46,275 bases of DNA from Candidatus Doudnabacteria bacterium. GTDB taxonomy: Bacteria; Patescibacteriota; JABMPQ01; JAGQLO01. This document shows, in pieces, positions 41,500 to 46,275 of the stretch. The stretch lies in the NCBI GenBank assembly GCA_020429185.1, contig JAGQLO010000005.1, forward strand, positions 3,341 through 49,615, in the 5' to 3' direction. Position numbers and translations under genes: made by a program. Numbering within the stretch: position 1 is the stretch's first letter; every line of letters begins with the position of its first letter. The notes below the pieces were generated by a model, which was given only the letters and a program-made list of their open reading frames with translations, had not been told where the DNA came from and searched no databases.

Positions 41500-41505
41500 A
41501 GTGTA
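41500..41505 (-). promoter_or_regulatory. Extended -10 promoter of the Clp-like gene
   Basis: Minus strand TGGTACACT, an extended -10 of the TGNTANNNT kind, at 41508-41500. The ATG at 41490 is about three bases past the predicted start, so the message is almost leaderless. Confidence 0.6.
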
Positions 41506-41509
41506 CCAC

Positions 41510-42409
41510 CTAAAGAAGACGATTTTTTCGGAACAAGATCGAGAGACCCCCGATAGCAGCAAGCATCAGTCCGATCATGATCCAAAAACCGTATGGGTGA
41601 TCGATAAAAGGCAAGCTCGTGAAGTTTGTTCCAAACGATCCTGCAATAATCGACACCGGCATCAGCAACACAGAGAAGACCGTCAGCGTTTTAATGGTTC
41701 GGTTGGTCCGACTAGAAAGGAGCGACTCTTCCATGCGCTGAAGCTCGTCCAGAATGGCATCTTCGGAAATGAGGTCGTCCCACAAACGTTCAGCAATGTC
41801 CCGAACGTCTGACACGCTTTCCTGAAGGGATTCTGGAACAGCTGCTTCAAGGTCGGCAAGAAGTGTTCGAGCGGGACCAAGTGTTTTCTGAATCGAAATC
41901 AGAGCCAAGTTTAACGAGGTGCTCAGGCGATACGTCTGCTGGTCTGGCTCTCGAAAGAGAACATGTTCAACTTCATCAATGTCACTCGCAATTCGCTTCA
42001 TGATCGGAGCCAGTGACGAAATGACTTCTTTGAGCGTGGAAATGGCAAGTTCCATTGGTCCGTGAAACTCGGTCAGCTTGGCGCCATTGTTTTCTCGTAA
42101 TTCGGCAAAATGTGCCTCCAGGGCGGCAAATCCTGCGTGTGTAATGGTGATCAGGTGGGTGGGCGTAACGAAGAAGTCGATCTCTGCCGATTCAATAGAA
42201 CGGTCTTCCTTGTCGAGGGAGGGGAAGCGCAAGACAAAAAAGGCGTAATCGTCATACACTTCAATCTTTGATCGCTGTGTGTCTATGTAGACGTCTTCGA
42301 CGTCAAACATCGAAAAACCAAACTCTTTTGCGAGTGCAGTAAGTTCAGCACGATCGGGATCACGCAAATGGATCCATGTTAGGTTCGGGGCAACGTATTG
42401 TTCTTTCAT
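41510..42409 (-). CDS. corA: CorA-like divalent cation channel with GTN in place of GMN
   Basis: 299 residues. A long soluble alpha/beta N-domain ([40 protein letters not shown]) leads to a stalk helix and two C-terminal membrane helices ([20 protein letters not shown], then [19 protein letters not shown]). The selectivity loop of CorA is YGMNF; here it is FGTNF. Some ZntB-type relatives also vary the second position, so ion choice is open: magnesium, zinc or another metal. Start at 42409 (MKEQYVAP) because the stretch up to 42817 in the same frame is antisense to the next gene. It has a very strong promoter at 42464-42492. Confidence 0.9.
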   Translation of the reverse strand: MKEQYVAPNLTWIHLRDPDRAELTALAKEFGFSMFDVEDVYIDTQRSKIEVYDDYAFFVLRFPSLDKEDRSIESAEIDFFVTPTHLITITHAGFAALEAHFAELRENNGAKLTEFHGPMELAISTLKEVISSLAPIMKRIASDIDEVEHVLFREPDQQTYRLSTSLNLALISIQKTLGPARTLLADLEAAVPESLQESVSDVRDIAERLWDDLISEDAILDELQRMEESLLSSRTNRTIKTLTVFSVLLMPVSIIAGSFGTNFTSLPFIDHPYGFWIMIGLMLAAIGGLSILFRKNRLL

Positions 42410-42463
42410 GTGTGTTTCGTAGTCAGCCGCTCGTTTGCGAGATGGCTCTTCAAGGACAGAAAT

Positions 42464-42492
42464 ATTATAGCAAAAATGGGGGTAAGCGTCAA
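42464..42492 (-). promoter_or_regulatory. Strong promoter of corA
   Basis: Minus strand TTGACG (42492-42487), 17-base spacer, perfect TATAAT (42469-42464). It is the only perfect -10 found in the window. Confidence 0.88.
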
Positions 42493-42514
42493 AGACGTTT
42501 GTCCGTGAATGCGC

Positions 42515-42520
42515 TATACT
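42515..42520 (+). promoter_or_regulatory. -10 element of the DUF87-ATPase operon
   Basis: TATACT with ATG at 42549, about 22 bases past the predicted start. No good -35; it shares the gap with the divergent corA promoter. Confidence 0.55.
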
Positions 42521-42548
42521 TTTCGTACGTTTAAGAACACACACGATC

Positions 42549-43070
42549 ATGCCAGACCGACCAGACAAGGGAATGCCACTTGGACGTGGCCCAGAAAGTG
42601 AGCCAAAAACGATTGACGAACTTGCGGAGGAGCAAAAACAGCAGGAAACGCAAGAAGTATCGGAACGGTTTCGTGCGCCCGAGACAACAAAGGAAGAACA
42701 AGAAGCGAGACAAGGGATGGCACGCGAGGGGGTAGAAGAGGCATCGCGCGAACAAGAAGTTTCGAAAGAACGTGAGCAGGTAGAGTCGACTCCGCAGGAA
42801 GGCGAACAGCCAGGCAAGGGGGCAAAGCCAGCTATCTCGCAGTTACCAGAAGATCTTCAAGACGATGTCTTTCTGAAAGCATTCATGGCAAGCGACAAGC
42901 CGCAGCAAATCAAGACACTTGTGGTGATAACATTGAAGAAAGGGGTTCGTCATGCCATTCAACTCGCACAATCTTCAAAAGACCCATATCTCATGGATAT
43001 CTTCCATGATACTCTCGTAGACGAACTCCACGACCAGTTGGTCAACAACAAGAAGCTCAAAGATCAATAA
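42549..43070 (+). CDS. Charged helical protein, likely partner of the DUF87/TraG-like ATPase
   Basis: 173 residues. The first 95 are very rich in Glu, Gln, Arg and Lys (TIDELAEEQKQQETQEVSER and similar) and likely disordered or coiled coil. The last 75 form a compact helical domain, QLPEDLQDDVFLKAFMASDK, then GVRHAIQLAQSSKDPYLMDI and DTLVDELHDQLVN. No named family recognised. It lies 11 bases ahead of the ATPase gene in one operon, so a role as adaptor or substrate loader is a reasonable guess. Confidence 0.72.
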   Translation: MPDRPDKGMPLGRGPESEPKTIDELAEEQKQQETQEVSERFRAPETTKEEQEARQGMAREGVEEASREQEVSKEREQVESTPQEGEQPGKGAKPAISQLPEDLQDDVFLKAFMASDKPQQIKTLVVITLKKGVRHAIQLAQSSKDPYLMDIFHDTLVDELHDQLVNNKKLKDQ

Positions 43071-43081
43071 ACAAACACACC

Positions 43082-45673
43082 GTGCTTGCCGTCGTCGCAG
43101 AACAGCTGTCTCAGACAGGCTTCCAGCCACAAACCGAGCGGGTAATCGTCATTCCGGACGTGCCCGTCTGGCTTTTGGTAGTGCTGGTTATCGTAGCTGT
43201 GTGTGTCGGCATCGTGCTGCTTGTCATGGTGGTGAGACAGTTAAAAGCACGGCAACGACTTCCAAAATCACTCAATATGGTGTCGTTGCTAGTGACATTG
43301 CCGCGAGCCTTGAAGGATGTCGTCGAGAAAGAGAAAACAGAAGGAGAAGATAAAGACGAGCTGATCTCCATTGCGGAGACCATGTACACAAACCTCTCAG
43401 CGATCGATTCGTTTACACCTCGCTGGAGGAGAACGCTGCTTGGGAGAGATGCACTTGCACTCGAACTTGTTCTGGCTGACGGCGAGATTCGTTTTTACAT
43501 TGCCTGTTCGCGTCGACTTAAAACATTCGTAGAGCGTCAGGTACAATCGCAGTATCCCAAAAGCCAGATCGAAGAGGCGGGTGAGTATACGATTTTCGGG
43601 CCAGGCCAAGCTGTGCGCGGCTCAACGCTTCGGCTCATGAAAAAGCCAGAGTTGCCTGTAAAAACCTATCGTGAACTTGAAAGCGATCCGTTGAACGCGC
43701 TCACAAACGCCCTCGCAAAACTGCCAGACGGGTCTGGGGCCGCGATTCAATTGTTGATTCGTCCCGCTTCTGCAAAGCAGGCAAAGAAAGGGCGACAAGC
43801 AGCACTGAAAATGCAGCAAGGTCGTGGCTATGGAGAGGGTGGAGACAAACTCAGTAAGGGGCTCGAGAGCCTCAAGACGGCTGCGAAGCCGGTAAAGCAG
43901 GGTCAGTCTTCTGCTGCAGATCCAAATCAACAAAATGACACGCGTCGGCTCACTCCGTTGGAGGAAGAAACAGTTCGTGCGCTTGAGGAAAAGACAAACA
44001 AGGTTCAGTTTGAAACGAATGTGCGTGTCTTGGTGTCGGCCCCAACGGAGCAGATGGCCCAACTAGAGCTCAATGGAATTTTGTCTTCGTTTACACAGTA
44101 TAATGCGCCACGACTCAACGGGTTCAAGCAGGGAAAAGAGCGACAGCGTGCGTTAGTTACCAACTTTATTTTTCGCTACTTCAACAAGCGCGAAACGATG
44201 GTGCTCAACACGGCGGAGCTTGCTTCGATCTTCCATTTCCCAACGCGTTTCACTGAAACCCCAAAGATCTTGTGGCTTGGCTCGAAAAAGGCGCAACCAC
44301 CACTAGGACTGCCTTCGGAAGGAATTTCATTGGGAACGAATACGTATCGGGGTGTCTCTCAGGAAATACGTATCGCCAACGAAGATCGCATGCGACACTT
44401 GTATCTCATTGGTCGTACCGGTACTGGTAAGTCGACGCTGTTAGAAAACATGATCGTACAAGACATCCGTAATGGAGAGGGGCTTTGTGTGATCGACCCG
44501 CACGGAGACCTTGTTGAAAATGTGCTCCTGCAGATTCCGAAGGAGCGTGCAGAGGATGTCGTTCTATTTTCTCCTTCAGACACGGATCGTCCAGTGGGAT
44601 TGAACATGCTCGAGTTTTATAACGAAGAATCAAAAGACTTCGTTGTGCAGGAAATGATCGGCATTTTCTACAAGTTGTTCCCGCCCGAAACAATCGGTCC
44701 GCTCTTCGAGCACAACATGCGTAATGTCATGCTGACGCTCATGGCCGATCCGAACGACATGGGAACGGTGGCTGAGATTCCGCGCATGTTTACCGACGAC
44801 AATTTCCAAAAATCACGTGTGGCGAAGGTGAAGGATCCAGTGGTGCGCGCCTTTTGGGAACAGGAAATGGCTCAAACCGACAACTTCCATAAATCAGAAA
44901 TGCTTGGCTACCTGGTCTCAAAGGTGGGTCGCTTTGTGGAGAACGAAATGATGCGTAACATCATTGGGCAGGCGCGATCTGGGTTTAACGTGCAAGAGAT
45001 CATGGACCAAGGAAAGATTTTGTTGGTCAATCTTTCTAAGGGAACGGTAGGAGAAGTGAACTCAGATCTGCTCGGTCTGATTATCGTGTCGAAGTTGCAG
45101 ATGGCAGCCTTTTCACGAGCTGCGCGTCCAGAGTCTCAGCGTCGAGACTTTTTCCTCTACATCGACGAGTTCCAAAACTACACGACTGACTCGATCTCAA
45201 CCATCCTCTCTGAGGCACGAAAGTATCGACTCGGTCTTACTGTCGCGCATCAGTTCTTGGGACAGCTTGTAGGAGACAACAACGATACCAGCATTCGTGA
45301 CGCGATCTTCGGAAACGTGGGAACGATGGTAGCGTACCGCATTGGTGTTGATGACGCAGAAACATTCGCGAAAGAGTTTGAACCCGTTTTTGATGAAAAC
45401 GACGTCATCAATATCGAAAAGTTCAATGCATACGTGAAACTGATGGTGGGAGGTACAACATCGCAGCCGTTTAACATGTCGGTGCCAGCACCAGAGCGTT
45501 TGGAAACAGGTGGAAACCCAAGGCTGGCCGAAGCGATTCGTCAGCTCTCGCGTGCCAAGCACGGACGAAACAAAGCAGAAGTAGAAGCAGAAATTGCCCG
45601 ACGTGCTCAATTCGGCCGCGCGCCAGATCGAGGGCCGGCACTGGATCCTTCGTCAATGGGACCGTCCTTCTAG
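43082..45673 (+). CDS. Membrane-anchored DUF87/TraG-VirD4-like ATPase
   Basis: 863 residues from a GTG start. One N-terminal membrane segment (about 29-52, VWLLVVLVIVAVCVGIVLLV), a long alpha/beta region (about 60-430) and then a RecA-like motor: Walker A GRTGTGKST (444-452), CVIDPHGDLVENVLL, Walker B FFLYIDEFQN (690-699) and a TVAHQFLGQL segment typical of conjugative coupling proteins and FtsK/HerA-type pumps. The C-terminus is basic and polar. It could translocate DNA or protein across the membrane, perhaps linked to DNA uptake or pili, which are common in this group; no other secretion gene is in the window. An alternative is HerA-like DNA processing. It ends 31 bases before the tRNA promoter. 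Confidence 0.85.
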   Translation: MLAVVAEQLSQTGFQPQTERVIVIPDVPVWLLVVLVIVAVCVGIVLLVMVVRQLKARQRLPKSLNMVSLLVTLPRALKDVVEKEKTEGEDKDELISIAETMYTNLSAIDSFTPRWRRTLLGRDALALELVLADGEIRFYIACSRRLKTFVERQVQSQYPKSQIEEAGEYTIFGPGQAVRGSTLRLMKKPELPVKTYRELESDPLNALTNALAKLPDGSGAAIQLLIRPASAKQAKKGRQAALKMQQGRGYGEGGDKLSKGLESLKTAAKPVKQGQSSAADPNQQNDTRRLTPLEEETVRALEEKTNKVQFETNVRVLVSAPTEQMAQLELNGILSSFTQYNAPRLNGFKQGKERQRALVTNFIFRYFNKRETMVLNTAELASIFHFPTRFTETPKILWLGSKKAQPPLGLPSEGISLGTNTYRGVSQEIRIANEDRMRHLYLIGRTGTGKSTLLENMIVQDIRNGEGLCVIDPHGDLVENVLLQIPKERAEDVVLFSPSDTDRPVGLNMLEFYNEESKDFVVQEMIGIFYKLFPPETIGPLFEHNMRNVMLTLMADPNDMGTVAEIPRMFTDDNFQKSRVAKVKDPVVRAFWEQEMAQTDNFHKSEMLGYLVSKVGRFVENEMMRNIIGQARSGFNVQEIMDQGKILLVNLSKGTVGEVNSDLLGLIIVSKLQMAAFSRAARPESQRRDFFLYIDEFQNYTTDSISTILSEARKYRLGLTVAHQFLGQLVGDNNDTSIRDAIFGNVGTMVAYRIGVDDAETFAKEFEPVFDENDVINIEKFNAYVKLMVGGTTSQPFNMSVPAPERLETGGNPRLAEAIRQLSRAKHGRNKAEVEAEIARRAQFGRAPDRGPALDPSSMGPSF

Positions 45674-45703
45674 GTGACTCATTCAAAAACAGTCAAAAAG
45701 CTC

Positions 45704-45731
45704 TTGACGCTACGCGAGAACCGTGTAGGAT
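45704..45731 (+). promoter_or_regulatory. Promoter of the tRNA cluster
   Basis: TTGACG (45704-45709), 16-base spacer, TAGGAT (45726-45731), 22 bases before tRNA-Phe. Confidence 0.75.
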
Positions 45732-45753
45732 CTTCGCATGCACTTTTGAGTAT

Positions 45754-45827
45754 GCGCGTGTAGCTCAGTTGGTTAGAGCAGGTGAATGAAAATCACCTTG
45801 TCGGCGGTTCAAGTCCGTCCACGCGCA
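45754..45827 (+). tRNA. tRNA-Phe (anticodon GAA)
   Basis: Acceptor GCGCGTG / CACGCGC, D loop AGTTGGTTA, anticodon stem GGTGA / TCACC with loop ATGAAAA, T arm GGCGG TTCAAGT CCGTC (one G-U pair), discriminator A. CCA is not encoded. Confidence 0.95.
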
Positions 45828-45833
45828 GGTGTT

Positions 45834-45909
45834 GGGGAGTAGCTCAGTTGGTTAGAGCGACGACATCGTAATGTCGTAGGTCGCCGGTTCAAGTCCGGCC
45901 TCCCCACCA
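45834..45909 (+). tRNA. tRNA-Thr-like (anticodon CGT) with irregular acceptor and anticodon loop
   Basis: D arm GCTC AGTTGGTTA GAGC and T arm GCCGG TTCAAGT CCGGC are normal, and ACCA is encoded. The acceptor stem has only six pairs (GGGGAG / CTCCCC), and the anticodon stem ACGAC / GTCGT encloses eight bases (ATCGTAAT). A stem CGACA / TGTCG with a six-base loop is the alternative fold. CGT would read ACG. It may be functional or degenerate. Confidence 0.8.
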
Positions 45910-45916
45910 CATTTGT

Positions 45917-45989
45917 GGGCCTGTAGCTCAGCTGGGAGAGCGCTCGCTTTCTAAGCGAGAGGTCGGTGGTTCGAGACCGCCCAGGCCCA
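45917..45989 (+). tRNA. tRNA-Arg (anticodon TCT)
   Basis: Acceptor GGGCCTG / CAGGCCC, D loop AGCTGGGA, anticodon stem CTCGC / GCGAG with loop TTTCTAA, T arm GGTGG TTCGAGA CCGCC, discriminator A. CCA is not encoded. Confidence 0.95.
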
Positions 45990-45990
45990 C

Positions 45991-46230
45991 TGCGTCAACC
46001 CCCGCCCAAGGGTGACGCATGCTGCCGAGTTTCGGCTCGGCAGTAGCGAGGCGTGCCTCGCATGTCAGGAGCGGGAGACAACCTGCCCGACTCCATGCTG
46101 CTGGAAGTGGCACGCTCCTGACTGGCCTCCTCTTTCGTTCTTGTTCCCCATCCGCTCGCGGACATCGGGGGTAGCCATGCTCTATCTACGGAGTACATAA
46201 GGCGACAGGCACGATTGAGGAGGCCCTTTT
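45991..46230 (+). ncRNA. Candidate structured RNA downstream of the tRNA cluster
   Basis: Consecutive perfect or near-perfect hairpins: TGCGTCA / TGACGCA (45991-46019), CTGCCGAG / CTCGGCAG (46022-46043), GCGAGGC / GCCTCGC (46046-46061), then GTCAGGAGCG / CGCTCCTGAC (46064-46122) around an inner loop. A long-range GGCCTCCTC / GAGGAGGCC pair (46124-46132 with 46217-46225) encloses TCCGC / GCGGA (46151-46162) and is followed by CTTTTAATTT. No coding frame is convincing. I recognise no RNA family; an array of palindromic repeats is the alternative. ATG 46246 may start the next gene, but only ten codons are inside the window. Confidence 0.55.
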
Positions 46231-46275
46231 AATTTCTGAACGACGATGAAGGCGACGAGTGGAAAATGTAAAGAA

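Noticed and set aside
45928-46113. Minus-strand frame with a GLEPPTSRLES-like peptide
   Set aside because: Same artefact, antisense to tRNA-Arg and the structured stretch.
46246-46275. Start of a new gene (ATG with ten codons to the window edge)
   Set aside because: Too short to judge; no SD and only a vague TTTAAT upstream.
1-46275. CRISPR array, IS element, transposase, prophage or attachment site
   Set aside because: No regularly spaced direct repeats with spacers, no transposase or integrase frames and no target-site duplications were seen around the anomalous genes.

Overview
The window looks like a chromosomal segment of a Patescibacteria (CPR) genome, probably of the Parcubacteria type. 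This is inference from several things. The division cluster is pared down to mraZ-rsmH-ftsL-ftsI-murF. There are lineage-typical genes (a single-AAA Clp-like protein with a membrane anchor, a DUF87/TraG-like ATPase with a small partner, a surface protein built of Ig-like, SdrD-like and regulatory-like domains). Most housekeeping genes have no Shine-Dalgarno sequence, and several -10 boxes sit directly against the ATG. TGA is used as a normal stop, which argues against the Gracilibacteria/Absconditabacteria code.

Layout. 1-2738: envelope precursor genes (3' end of uppS, a GDP-mannose pyrophosphorylase, mltG). 2881-3384: a minus-strand orphan. 3478-4717: rplJ-rplL with a probable L10-binding leader. 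4744-7710: a phosphatase-like/propeller membrane protein and a divergent winged-helix regulator. 7821-13146: the small dcw cluster, preceded by five 10-bp GTGG repeats that look like an MraZ operator. 13245-14786: a GC-rich lipoprotein gene of Myxococcota-like style. 15276-23662: tRNA-Glu, a 1331-residue surface protein, gpmI, a histidine kinase, a lone receiver domain and a secreted protein. 23668-31495: the HrcA heat-shock regulon (hrcA-grpE-CYTH, dnaK, dnaJ) with three CIRCE operators; two orphan genes lie between hrcA-grpE and dnaK and a membrane protein between dnaK and dnaJ. 31541-33316: a membrane protein, tRNA-Lys, a GC-rich unexplained stretch, a small conserved gene and rplU. 33320-42409: mostly minus-strand recR-ybaB, dnaB, dusB, cysS, small genes, the Clp-like ATPase and a CorA-like channel. 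42549-45673: a DUF87/TraG-like ATPase and its partner. 45754-46230: tRNA-Phe, an unusual tRNA-Thr-like gene, tRNA-Arg and a strongly structured, possibly RNA-encoding stretch.

Two gene populations are visible. Core genes have moderate GC, strong sigma-70-like promoters (TTGACN-16/17-TANNNT) and mostly no Shine-Dalgarno; some are predicted to be leaderless. Six orphan genes (2881-3384, 13245-14786, 25766-26137, 26201-26779, 37400-37648, 39220-39744) are richer in GC, are preceded by GGAG/GGGAG-like Shine-Dalgarno sequences, sit singly at operon boundaries, and in most cases end in a hairpin followed by a T tract. They look like acquired single-gene cassettes now carrying host-like signals. Together with the structured RNA candidates, the odd tRNA-Thr and the membrane-anchored Clp-like protein, they are the parts most worth a second look. 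No CRISPR array, insertion sequence or transposase was seen.
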